From NCBI GenBank assembly GCA_023053545.1, contig JAKZAN010000002.1, forward strand, positions 12,892,790 through 12,956,789: 64,000 nt of DNA, written 5' to 3'. The DNA is from Lepidurus packardi (lineage: Eukaryota; Arthropoda; Branchiopoda; Notostraca; Triopsidae). A program made the position numbers and the translations under genes. The notes beneath the pieces are model-generated. The model was not told the DNA's origin. It saw only the letters and a list, made by a program, of their open reading frames with translations, and made no database searches. Shown here in pieces: positions 42,045-53,697 of this stretch. Numbering within the stretch: position 1 is the first letter of the stretch; each line of letters opens with the position of its first letter.

Positions 42045-42649
42045 TTAATATTGGGCAGGGGCGACGTATGCGGGAGCGACGTATGCTGGGGCGGCATAGA
42101 CGGCGGGTTTGTAGGCGGGGGCAGCATAGGTGGCGGGCTTGTAGGCGGGTTTGTACTCGGCAGCATAACTGCAAGAACCCAGATATTAAACGTAGTTTCT
42201 TGGTATACATTTTAAATCTTAGCTCGATTTACCTGTCGTATTTAACATCAGCTACCAAACCATATCCGTTATCGCTGTAAGTGACGGTCTGGGTACGGCC
42301 ATCGGGCAACAAAACCTTGTAGGATCCGGAGGTCACCTTACCATCGCTGTTCTGGGAGTGAGAATAGTGGTTGTAAGATGGCTGGTCATCGACGGCCCAG
42401 TTGAAGCTGTGGGGAGCAGCCTGTGAACAAAACAACATCTTGTTACTATTGTTATTATCGTAATGGCTTTAAAGACGTACGTAAGTTTCGTAAGTCTTGG
42501 CGGGGTACGCTTGCTGGTAAGCAGGCTTGTTGTACACCTCAACGGCGGCGGCCGCGGCGACCAAAGCTACGAGGATGATGACCTGCAATGGATTAAAGAA
42601 GACTTTCTTGACTGTGCTTTAAAATTATTAGTAACATTTTTACCTTCAT
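42045..42649 (-). CDS. RR-2 cuticle protein (CPR-B4)
   Basis: Exons: 42649-42644 (Met-Lys), 42582-42481, 42420-42233, 42168-42045; 139 aa. The exon 3/4 junction codon reads AG+T (Ser) where most siblings have GG+T (Gly), so the domain ends K-Y-D-S; the same change is in CPR-B7. Y-S-D-N-G-Y-G version of the domain. Confidence 0.94.
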
Positions 42650-42719
42650 GGTTGGAAGAGGATTGGTATTCAGCTGGGGATGAACTGATACTGGCTTCTG
42701 CTCCAGCTTCTCGTTTTAT

Positions 42720-43467
42720 AGTACTTGAGAGAGTTACCCACAAGGTCGGCGGGTTTGTTCTACTCTTGTGCTAACAACTGGAAGGCATAGGCAAAAGTCC
42801 CTGCCTTTGCTTAAGGCTTTGGTCTTGCAGACTCTCTTTAGTCACTTCATCCACATTTTGTAAAAACCAGTTTTAGTCCCGTTCAGATATGCTTAGAAAA
42901 GTTACCTGGTTAATAATTTTGGCAATGAAGCGTGTACACCCCGAAAGGGCGGTATCTGGTGCAGTGTGAAGGTCCGTTACACTTTCCTTTTCTTGGACAA
43001 TGAATGACTTGGCCACACACAAAAATACACATTGATGGGTAACAGGATTCTTTAACTAAACATTCTCCGCCAATAGAATTCTTTAACGAACAATCATTTT
43101 AATTTTATTGGTGTTTTCTTTTGCTAAGAAGATGAAATGTAAGATGAAGATGAAGATGAAGATGTGGCTAAAGCCTTAAAGTAATTTATTCCGGGAATTC
43201 GCCGAGTCTTTCATAAAAAAACTCGATTTTAACCACAACCATATCAAATCCCATAATTTCTTACTTATATTTTTATTCTTACTCTTACTTTCATTTTCAT
43301 TTATTCTTACTCTTACTGTTACTTTTATTCTATTTTTATTCTATTTTTATTCCTACTTGGTATTGTCGCGGTTGGCCTTTTCCAAATGCTTTATTTCTTC
43401 TCCCGTCTAAAGCTGGACTCTCTTTTCTTTACATATTGGCTTGCCTTTCTATATCTCCTAGGTTATT
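42720..43467. other. Stretch without a supported gene
   Basis: Upstream DNA of CPR-B4, with a gaagat microsatellite (about 43129-43165) and the T-rich run at 43260-43360. Equivalent to 38540-39420. Confidence 0.5.
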
Positions 43468-43481
43468 GAAGTATGGTCAGT

Positions 43482-44660
43482 ACTTAGTACACTACAGTAC
43501 AGTCAAACACGATATTCCCGAAAAAAGCAGTTAGATACCTGGACGTCATATTCGACAGTCAGTTGAAATGGACTAGCCATACAAACTTCCTAGCAGCTCA
43601 GGTAAATTCAATCCTACAACGTCTGAAAAAACTGAGCAAATCCTCAAGAACCATCACCTGCAAACAACTCAGAAATGTTGTTCAAGCCACTATACTCTCA
43701 AAACTGAGGTACGGATACGCAGCTTGGAACAACATCTCACAGACTGGTCTACTCCCATTGAATCAACTATTCCGAAGGGGACTCCTTATTATCACAGGAG
43801 CCCTATCAACGACGCCATCAGCAGCATTAGAAGTGGAAGCGGGTCTCCCTCCGCTGGACCTTATACTCCAGAAATCAATGCTAAGGAATTTCGCAAGACG
43901 GAATTGGAATAAATGGCCCACACAAGCAAACTACTCCAAGCACAAACGGTACCTGTCTTGTTCCGAGAGAGCTAGACTCCTCACGGCTAAAGCACGGAAA
44001 ACACGTCCGAAGTCCGAAAAAGAAGCCTTGGAACAAATAGACGTAATGATAATGACCCAATGGAGGGAACGATGGCAAAACTGTACAAACCCATTGAAAG
44101 ATCTCATCACTATCCCTTCTCAGGATATGGCATCCCTTCAAATAACCAGACCTATCTTAAGCAAGCTAATCCAACTAAGAACGACACACTTCCCAACTAA
44201 ATGCTACTTAAAACGAATTGCTAAAACGGACTCTGACATCTGTGCCGGCCAAGACCGGTCCAAACAAGACCTACCCCACTTATTGTTTCACTGCCGAAGA
44301 AGTAATAAGGAGAGAGCCGAACTTCTACGAGAACGGAGCAAACTTAAAGTTCATTTTAGTGTAAACTCTGTACTTACTACCTCGAAGGCTTTTCCCGCCC
44401 TTGACACCTTCATGCAGAAAGCTATTGATTCCTGTCGCTAATTTTAAGCCCTGTTTCACAAACCCTTTTACGTTATTTTTATCTCGCACCCATCAACCCT
44501 AGTCATTTCAAGCAAGTTTCCTCACTCGTGGTTTGTTCACCCAAGTTAAGAGTGGAACACAAACCCACTCATGATGTTATGGTGATTATCGAAATCCAGA
44601 TTGTAGATACTGTAAGAAAGGCAATAGGCATAAGCCTACGCTTAAATAAATAAATAAATA
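43482..44660 (+). mobile_element. 5'-truncated non-LTR retrotransposon
   Basis: An open frame (43563-44441, about 290 codons, extended upstream by Y-L-D-V-I-F-D-S-Q-L-K-W) matches the C-terminal part of reverse-transcriptase ORF2 proteins of the jockey/I/R1 kind. It includes Y-G-Y-A-A-W-N near the end of the RT thumb and a terminal H-L-L-F-H-C finger-like motif. The 3' end is a (TAAA)n run at 44643-44660. A 14-bp target duplication gaagtatggtcagt flanks it (43468-43481 and 44661-44674). The empty site is seen near 39424. The RT catalytic core is missing, so it cannot move by itself. Confidence 0.88.
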
Positions 44661-44674
44661 GAAGTATGGTCAGT

Positions 44675-45513
44675 GTTTTCAAATCTTCCTATTACGTTTT
44701 CAGTAAGATTGAAGTTATCCATGTGTTGACTCTGGCCTTAGAGATAGAAGTTGGCAACGTTGTAGGACTTCCTAAGCAATGTTACCTTAGTTGCATTAAG
44801 TTTGTATTGTGGCGTTCCGTACCCCTGTTGACCCTTGTTGCTCCCCAGGCTCCTTGGCTGCTTTCCTCAAAGCGTCATCTTTGGGGACTCGATGGGGTAT
44901 GGCAAGGTGATTGCGGAGAGGGCGACAAGCCGAGGCTATCGAGGGGGATAAAACACGCTGGCCTTGGTTAATTTGCACGTTTTGGGAGTGGGTGGCGGAT
45001 TCTTGGCGAAGGGCAAGGCCGGGTCAACGAAGGACCAACGTTGGAAGAGGGATATTCGCTAAAGAAAGGTCACCAAGTGATATAAAAGGGGGGAAGAAAT
45101 GTAAAAGAGGGGGAGTCCGGTTTGGGACAGGGAAGGAAATACAACATTCGGAAAAGGCGAACCGTGACAGTATCTTGTTCGCTTATTCAGTCATTCCTGG
45201 AAGCGTGACTAGACATTGAAATGGTATGGTGCGATTTGCACTTGACAAAAGAATATAGATGCACCCAACACCCTATCGAATATCTGCTATAAGGTAGGGT
45301 GTAAACCATGGTACATTGACTTGAAAGACATACCGAGGGTTACGGAACTCATCAGTCAAACGCCTTGCGCATGCACGAGTTGAATTTTACCCCATCGAAA
45401 TGGAAGTGGACACTACTGTTCCTTCACTATATTTAAGGAAACAGAATTAGGATCGTTCCAGTCTCTAAACCATAGTGACCGGTATTGGACCTCCAATACC
45501 GAACAACTTACTC
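44675..45513. other. Stretch with a 363-bp unexplained insertion
   Basis: Upstream region of P450-4. Relative to 39541-39580 and 53330-53360, a G-rich segment of 363 bp (44807-45169) is inserted between gta (44804-44806) and gta (45170-45172). Overlapping open frames in it have no recognized product. Confidence 0.55.
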
Positions 45514-47524
45514 ATGTGGGTACCCGTTGCATTAGCTGCAATACTTTGCTACATTGCTTACAAAGCAACTGCCCGTCCTCCAAACTTCCCTACTGGTAAT
45601 TGTCAATCATTCTTACTTAATAGTGCTTTTCTTTTATTTAAAATTACTTTTAGGACCATGGAACCTGCCGTTAGTGGGTTATTTGCCCTTTTTGGGTACG
45701 CGTCCGTACGTTACTTTTAAGGAATTGTCCAAGAAGTACGGCGATATTTATAGTATCGATTTGGGCGGCTACCGGTCGATCGTGTTGTGTTCCTACGAGT
45801 TGATTAAGGACGCCTTGAAGGAAGAAGCCTTCTCGGGTCGGCCGCTTTTCCCTTTTGTGGAATTCCGCTCTAATAACAATGGTAAAGAGGATCAAGGGAT
45901 TAGAATTAAGATTTAGCATTAAACCAATTTTATGAATACAGGCTTACTGTTCTCCCACGGCCATACCTGGAAAGAAGTACGTCGTTTCACTTTGAGACAT
46001 TTGAGAGATTTAGGATTAGGAAGATCGAGTCTCGAGAGGGTTGTCCAAGAGGAAGTCGTGGAATTAGTGGAATCCGTCAAGTAAGTATATTGAGAAGTCA
46101 GTAAATCTTGAAGTAAATACTTATTCTCTTTCAGGATGAATGTTGGGAAGACTATAAGCTTGAATAATTTGTTCAATTTGGGGGTATTGAACGCATTGTG
46201 GACCATCACGACCGGCCAAAGGTTTGATCTAAACGATCCCAAGGGCATGTCCCTTATCAATGATCTGAACACGTAATGATCTCTCTAAAACAACGGCTTT
46301 ATTAATGTGCTGAACTTTATGTTATAGGGCTATACAAAAAGGGGATGCTGCCCGAGCGTCAGATCTTATTCCTGGGGTGTACAGGGTGAGAGGATTCCCT
46401 CCTGAATTTCATGAGTTTGTTAAAAACAACCGAAGCGCCATTAGAGTAACTTTATTTTTCACTCAAATTTCCCGAAAGAAACTATGATATTTATTAGGAA
46501 GTCATCAACGAGCATAAGCGCGTTCATAAAGCTGGGGATACGAGTGATTTCATTCATGTGTTCTTGAACAGAATGGAAGAAGATGAAAAACAAGGCATAT
46601 CTTCACCGTTTACTGGCGAAGATGGAAGTAATTTCACTTTCTTGCCTTCAGGGAGAATCAAATTTTACTAATAAAGGGTCTGAAAAGTGGCCAATTTGCT
46701 CATGAGCACCGTAGATTTGTTCATTGCTGGCTCAGAAACCACTTCCACTACCCTCTTGTGGCTTTTCTGGTTACTATCCAGTCATCCGGATGTCCAAGAA
46801 AAAGTCTATCAAGAACTAGAAGCAATTGTTGGAAAGGAACGATTTCCATCTAATGACGATAAGTCGAGGTACTACATTTAAAAGAATTTCTTTGTGATCA
46901 AAAAGCATAATTTTCATAATTTAGTTAATTAATTAAATTAATATGTTTGAATAGCTTGCCTTATACTGAAGCGGTGCTGATGGAATGCCAAAGATATGCT
47001 TCGCTGCTTCCTTTAAGCATCATGCACTGTTGTACAGAAGATACAAGTATAAGCAATGTTAAATAAGTTTAAAAACTTTTCAGACTAATCCTTCGTTTAA
47101 TTGGGTAGAGTTTAAGGGGTACGATATTCCCAAGGGTACTGTTGTGATACCCAACTTGTATCAGGTTCTACGCGACCCAAAAGTTTGGGAAAAGCCGGAT
47201 GAATTTTATCCTGAACATTTCTTGACCCCAGACGGCAAAGTTAAACGTGTTGAACAGCTTATACCATTTTCTTCGGGTTTGCATTATTTCTTCTTAGGAA
47301 GTATTCAACTTACAGTAATTTTTTTTTCATTTTTTTTTTCAGGAAAGAGGCTGTGTATCGGAGAAGGATTGGCTAAACTCGAACTGTTTCTGTTCGCTAC
47401 GTCTTTGTTGCAGCAATTCAAGTTCACTTTGTCTGCCGATCAACCCCAACCGTCGGTGCGTCCACCTCTTTCGGTCATTATCAGTCCTAATCCTTACAAT
47501 GTGGTTATAAAGCTCCGGACCTAA
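45514..47524 (+). CDS. Cytochrome P450, CYP2 clan (P450-4)
   Basis: Exons: 45514-45595, 45654-45881, 45942-46080, 46135-46272, 46328-46445, 46498-46627, 46688-46868, 46955-47046, 47109-47276, 47343-47524; 485 aa. Exon 3 begins L-L-F-S-H-G-H-T-W, where siblings have S-Q-G-x-T-W, and exon 4 begins M-N-V-G. Haem loop [10 protein letters not shown]. Its cuticle partner (CPR-B5) has been split by a transposon. Confidence 0.95.
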
Positions 47525-48071
47525 TTAAACGTATAGAAACCGTATATTAAGCTTGTTGTCTGAGGAATAAGAAGTACTGGACTGACTGGCATAGAAAATA
47601 AAGAAGAGTAATGTTTGCGAGTAGAATTTCTATATTTATAGAAATAAATAGTACATTTGTTCTGAGTTAATATTGGGCAGGGGCAACGTACGCGGGGGCA
47701 GCATAGGTGGCGGGCTTGTAGGCGGGTTTGTATTCAGCGGCATAACTGCAAAACCCCAGATGTTAAGCGTATTTTCTTGCTTTAAGTGAACATTTTAGCT
47801 CGACTTACCCGTCGTATTTAACATCAGCGACCAAACCATAACCTTCATCCTTGTAAGTAACGGTCTGGGTACGGCCATCGGGCAATACAACCTGGTAGGA
47901 TCCGGAGGTCACCTTACCATCGCTGTTCTGGGAGTGAGAATAGTGGTTGTAAGATGGCTGGTCATCGACGGCCCAGTTGAAGCTGTGGGGGGCAGCCTGT
48001 GAACAAAGCAACATATTGCTAGTATTGCTATTATTGTAATGGCTTTAAAAGACATACGTAAGTTTCGTAAG

Positions 48072-49635
48072 GGTGGACTCACACTGGAGTGCCAAGCCCT
48101 TAAGGATAGACACCTCACAGACACCAACACGTCTACCTGTCGTGAGCAGGAGGTAGAGGCCGAGACTAGGTATTAGTAGGATGTGGCGAAAAGAAAGAAG
48201 GAAGGGATACATTTTGTAAACAATTGCTATTTGCCAACAGTAAAACATGTATGACGATCTTGAAGCACTCATTGCAATTCTTGGTATCGCCTATATCTTA
48301 ATTCGTCACAAAAAGAAGAGACGTGTGTGGCAAAGGTCTCATGGTGGTTACGAAAACCGTTTACGGTTTGGGCAATATCACACTTTATTATCGAACTTTC
48401 GACAGAAAGATCCCGCAATGTTTGCTTCCCACTTGAGGCAGAGCACCAATCAGTTTGATAAGTTGCTAAACAAGATTGGACCAAAAATAACGAAGCAGGA
48501 TACAAACTTTAGGAAAGCGATTTCAGCCGGTATGCAATCTCTTTCTCTTTTTGTGATTTCCTTTTTAAAAATTATAACTGTAAGTTACCATGTAATAGGA
48601 GGAAGGCTCGCGATAACATTACGATACCTTGCCACAGGAGAATCTCAAACATCTATCGCAACTTCATACGGAACCGGCGATTCTACGGTCTGTGAAATTG
48701 TTCGTGAAGTTTGCGATGCAATGTATGAAAGCTAAGCCGAAGATTACTTGCCTAGCCCGCACACATTAAACTGGAGGAAGATCGCGAAGGGTTTTGAAGA
48801 AAAAGGGAATTTTCCGAACTGTATTGGTGCTTTAGATGGCAAACACGTCGAAATCCAAGCACCACCAAATTCTGGGTCTGAGTATTTCAACTACAAAAAG
48901 GATATTAGCGTCGTACTGCTTGCAATGTGTGACGCGGATTACTGCTTCGCAATGCTAGACATTGGAGCCGTTGGAAGAGAGAGCGACGGGTGCATATTTG
49001 CAAGGTCGCGATTCTTCAAAGCTCTACAAGAAGACAAGCTCGGAATACCACCATCTAGAAAACTCAGAAAGGCTCAAATGGTTTTGCCTTATGTTTTCAT
49101 GGCCGACGAAGCCTTTCCATTGGATTAGCAAATGTTACGACCATACCCCGGAAGGGGCACAGGTCGATTGTCTCACAAAGAACTCATTTTCAACTATAGG
49201 CTTTCAAGAGCACGAAGAACAATAGAAAATGCTTTTGGAATTTTGTCAGGGCGGTTTAGAATACTTGCTCTACCGCATAATGTTGTAACACTTGTAAAAG
49301 CTTGTGTTGTACTCCATAATTTCATAACTAAATCTGAGAAAGAAGAAAACTGTATAACAAATGTTGAAGAGACTTCCGGCAAAGTTTCCCAGGAGAGAGA
49401 TACCATAACGTTAAATGACAGAAGTTTATTAGCTGCTGCTTCTGTTAGGGACCATTAGGCCGATTATTTTCTGAAAGAGGGGTCAGTTCCTTGGCAGTAT
49501 GACTATGTTACTCGAACGTCATGAAGCGTGAGAATAGTTGTATATGACGTAGTTCGGACAGTATATTATATTTCTGGTTTAAACCTTGTCCTACATGAAA
49601 GCGTCCTACATGACAAGCGTACCCCGCTTGTCCTA
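48072..49635 (+). mobile_element. PIF/Harbinger-like DNA transposon, degenerate
   Basis: Contains a HARBI1/ALP1-type transposase frame, 48247-49458 plus. Visible: C-I-G-A-L-D-G-K-H-V (first catalytic Asp), E-S-D-G-C-I-F-A-R-S (second Asp) and [11 protein letters not shown] (Glu). Two in-frame stops, TAA at 48733 and TAG at 49126, kill it. 48530-48600 looks like a short GT-AG intron within I-S-A/G-R-L-A. I could not identify clean terminal inverted repeats or a 3-bp target duplication; the right edge is a fold-back palindrome. Confidence 0.8.
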
Positions 49636-49652
49636 CAAGCGGGGTACGCTTG
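49614..49652. repeat. Fold-back palindrome at the right edge of the Harbinger insert
   Basis: Perfect 17-bp arms (49614-49630 and 49636-49652) around a tccta loop. The right arm includes native CPR-B exon 2 sequence (gcggggtacgcttg) and the left arm is its inverted copy. Confidence 0.85.
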
Positions 49653-49799
49653 CTGGTAAGCAGGCTTGTTGTACACCTCAACGGCGGCGGCCGCGGCGAC
49701 CAAAGCAACGAGGATGATGACCTGCAATGGATTTAAGAAGGATTTCTTGACTGGGCTTTTGATTATTTAATCCTATTTCTACCTTCATGGTTGGAAGAG

Positions 49800-51035
49800 G
49801 ATTGGTATTCAGCTGGGGATGAACTGATACTCACTTCCACTCCAGCTTCTCGTTTTATTGCACTTGAAATATTGCTTAGGTCAGTGGGTTTGTTCTTTTC
49901 TAACAATTGAAAGGCATAGGCAAGAATCTCTGCCCTTGCTTAAGGCTATTGTCTCGCAGACTCGGCTTTAGTCACTTATTCACCCACACTTCTTAAAAGA
50001 CAGTTTTGGTCCCGTTAAGATAATGAAAGCTACCTGGCTTAGATTTGGGAGGGAAGCATGAACAAGCGAAAGGGAGGAATCTGGAGCAATGTGAAGGTCA
50101 GTCACACTTTCTGTCTCTTCGACAACGACTTGGTCACTTTCAAGTTGACGGGTAACAGGATCCATTGACTATATATTACATTAATCCATTATTACAATAA
50201 ATTTAATTACCCAACCATAATTTTAATCTTACGGATGCTTTCTTTTACAAAGAAGATGAAGTTTCCGAGTTATTGACTTTCGAGATTTATGCATTTTCCC
50301 ACAAGGAAAACAGTGTCATGGTATCGTTGCTAAACCTTACAGCAGTGACTTACGGGATGATAACAATGGGTTTTGCAAATGCAAAATATTTGCTTTTCGA
50401 CTTCTCGTTTTGACTTCGGACTTTTCGACTTTTCATTTTGTTATATCTCAGTTATTATGTCATATGATACAAAGAAACACATCTTTGTAAACTAGATTTT
50501 TTACTTCTTTTTTAGACCAAGTTTTCTTTGGTGGCAATTGTCATTTAAAAGAAGAATTGTAATGTATTTAAAATAATCTTTGCTATTATTTATCTTCATG
50601 AAACTTCTAGATGAAGGGGATCTTAATGCGTAAGTTCAACTGCTTGAAAGGAATTGAAAAATTTCTAAGAGTTCAAAGTATTACTAACTTAGTAATATTA
50701 AATTTAGGTATGTTCCACTTAGTTTGGTTCATTGTGGGACCTGAACCCTTGTTTGGGTTTTCAATCCATAGTCAAGTGTGTGGCTAGACATCCCAAACAG
50801 TATAGATACTATCTCTTATACAACAGGGTGTTGAACATGGTACATTGAATTGAACCGAGGGTTACGGAACTCATCAGGCAAAAGACTTGCGCAGGCACGA
50901 GTTGAATTTTACCCCATCGAAATGGAAGTGGACACTACTGTTCCTTCAGTCTATTTAAGGAAACATAATTTGGATCGTTCCAGTCTCGAAAACATAGTGG
51001 CCGGTATTGGACCTCCAATACCGAACAACTTACTC
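49800..51035. other. Stretch without a supported gene
   Basis: Upstream regions of CPR-B5 and P450-5; closely matches 56180-57396. A TATTTAAG box at 50952-50959 sits about 80 bp before the P450-5 ATG. Confidence 0.5.
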
Positions 51036-53064
51036 ATGTGGGTACCCGTTGCATTAGCTGTAGTACTGTGCTACATTGCGTACAAAGCAACTGCCCGTCC
51101 TGCAAACTTCCCTACTGGTAATTGTCAATCATTCTTACTTAATGGTGCTGTTCTTTTATTTAAAATCATTTTTAGGGCCATGGAACTTGCCGTTAGTGGG
51201 TTATTTGCCCTTTCTGGGTACGCGTCCGTACGTTACTTTGAAGGAATTGTCCAAGAAGTACGGCGATATTTATAGTATCAATTTGGGCGGCTACCGATCC
51301 ATAGTGTTGTGTTCTTATGAATTGATTAAAGACGCCTTGAAGGAAGAAGCCTTCGCGGGTCGTCCGCTCTTCCCTTTTGCGAAATTCCGCTCCGATAACA
51401 AAGGTATGCGAGGCTTAAAGGAGTAAAGTACTGATTTCGGAGTCAAACAACTTTATGAATGCAGGTATACTGTTCGCGCAGGGCAACACTTGGAAAGAAA
51501 CACGCCGTTTCACTTTGAGACATTTGAGAGACTTAGGATTAGGAAGATCAAGTCTTGAGAGGCCAATCCAAGAAGAAATCCTGGAATTAGTGGAATCCTT
51601 CAAGTACATATATCGATAAATTATCATACTTTGAAGTTGGGAATAATTTGAAACTTATTTTCGTTTAGGAAGGATGTGGGAAAGTCGATAAGCTTGAATA
51701 AAACATTCAATTTGGCGGTATTGAACGCAGTGTGGACCATGGCGACGGGCCAAAGGTTTGATCTAAGCGATCCCAAGGGCTTGAACCTTGTAAATGAACT
51801 GAACAGGTATTAGTTTCAGTACCAAGAAAAGAAAAAGCCTTATCTGCCTTCACTAATGTACTAGACTTTATATTCCAGAACTTTAAGGCAAGGGGATACT
51901 GCCCGAGCATCAGATCTTATTCCTGGAATGCACAGGGTGAGAGGATACTCTCCTGAAACCCGTCAGGCTATGTCGAACAACAGGGTTGCCATTACAGTAA
52001 CCTTTTTCTTAACGTAAATCTCGAATAAACTAAGATTTTTGTTAAGGAAATCATCAATGAACATAAGCGCGTTCATAAAGAAGGGGATACGAGTGATTTC
52101 ATTCACGTGTACTTGAACAGAATGGAAGAAGATGAAAAACAAGGCATATCTTCACCGTTTACTGGTGAAGATGGAAGTAATTTCACTTTATTTCCAGCAG
52201 GGAAAAACGAATTTACTAATAGCGGGTCTGAAAAGGGACCAATTTGATCGTGAGCACCGTAGATTTGTTCATTGCTGGATCAGAAACTATTTCCACCACC
52301 CTCTTGTGGGTTTTCTGGTTACTATCCACTCATCCGGATGTCCAAGACAAAGTCCACCAAGAACTTGATGCAATTGTTGGAAAGGAACGCTTACCATCCT
52401 TTGACGATAAAGCTAGGTTACATTTAAACCAATTATATATAAATCGTTTTCTTGGTGATGTAAAAATTAACTTTCTTAAAATTAATATGTTTGAATAGCT
52501 TGCCTTACGCTGAAGCGGTGCTGATGGAATGCCAAAGATATGCTTCGTTGGTTCCTTTAAGCATCATGCACTGCTGTGCAGAAGACACAAGTATTAGCAT
52601 TGTTACATAAGTTTACAAACTTATGACCAATTCTTCGTTGACATTGGTAGAGTTTAAAGGGTACGATATTCCCAAGGGTACTGTTGTGATACCCAACTTG
52701 TATCAGGTCCTACACGACCCAAAAGTTTGGGAAAAACCAGATGAATTTTATCCTGAACATTTCTTGACCCCTGATGGCAAAGTTAAACGTGTTGAACAGC
52801 TAATACCGTTTTCTTCAGGTCAGCATTATTTCTTCTTCGGAAGTATTTATCTTACAGTAATTTTTTTTTATTTTTTTTTCAGGAAAGAGGCTGTGTATCG
52901 GAGAAGGATTGGCTAAACTCGAACTGTTTCTTTTCTTTACATCTTTGTTGCAGCAATTCAAGTTCACGTTGTCGGACGATCAGCCAAAGCCATCGTTGCG
53001 TCCACCCCTTGCGATCATTCTTACTCCTGATCCTTACAATGTTGTTATAAAGCTTCGGAACTAA
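51036..53064 (+). CDS. Cytochrome P450, CYP2 clan (P450-5)
   Basis: Exons: 51036-51117, 51176-51403, 51465-51603, 51669-51806, 51879-51996, 52047-52176, 52236-52416, 52499-52590, 52651-52818, 52883-53064; 485 aa. Belongs to a subtype with P450-7: exon 5 [11 protein letters not shown] and Y-S-P-E-T-R-Q-A-M, and S-D-D-Q-P-K-P near the end. The I-helix reads A-G-S-E-T-I297 where all siblings have T297, and residue 279 is Arg instead of Met. The haem loop is intact (L-C-I-G). Confidence 0.94.
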
Positions 53065-53207
53065 GTAAACGTAAAGAATGAGTATTGTACTTATTGTCTC
53101 AGTAATCAGAAGAAGTGCTCTACTAAGTAGAATAGAAAATAAATTAGAGTAATGTTTGCGGGTAAAATTTCTATATTTATAGAAATAAATAGTTCATTTC
53201 TTCAGAT

Positions 53208-53274
53208 TTAATATTTGGCAGGGGCGACGTACGCGTGGGCGGCATAGACGGAGGGTTTGTATTCAGAAGCGTAA
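53208..53274 (-). pseudogene. CPR-B last exon only (unit 6 of the array remnant)
   Basis: Encodes Y-A-S-E-Y-K-P-S-V-Y-A-A-H-A-Y-V-A-P-A-K and a stop, with a good acceptor. The other exons are gone; from about 53310 the sequence is P450 upstream DNA. The 20-bp palindrome is still next to it. Confidence 0.85.
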
Positions 53275-53697
53275 CTGCAAACCACAGATATTAAACGTAT
53301 TTATATTAGACTTCCTAAGCAATATTACCATAGTTGCATTAAGTTAGTATCTTGTTCGCTTAGTATGGGTCATTCCTGGAAACGTGACTAGACATTGAAA
53401 TGGTATGGTACGGTGTGTATTTGGCAAAACATTATAGATGTATATAAAATAATATAGATATTGATCTGCTATACGATAATGTGTTGACCATCACACATTG
53501 TCTTGAACGACCTACCTAAGGGACGCGGAACTCATCAGTCAAACGCTTTGTGCATGCACGAGTTGAATTTTGCTCCATCGAAATGGATTTCGAAACTACT
53601 GTTCCTTGAGTATATATAAGGAAACTTATAATTTGGATCGTTCCAGTCTCGAAACCATAGTGGCCGGTATTGGACGGTCAATACATTACATCCAAAC

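Larger units (their letters stand above)
47667..49788 (-). pseudogene. RR-2 cuticle gene split by a Harbinger-like element (CPR-B5)
   Basis: Exon 4 (47745-47667) and exon 3 (47996-47809) are intact and nearly identical to siblings. The tail is very short, about 25 residues. Exon 2 is cut: its 3' end (E-T-Y side, with a GT donor) lies at about 48059-48071 and its 5' part (signal core to A-Y-P side) at 49721-49638. The Met-Lys exon is at 49788-49783. About 1.57 kb of foreign DNA lies between, and a few exon bases are lost at the joint. Exon quality suggests recent inactivation. Confidence 0.88.
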
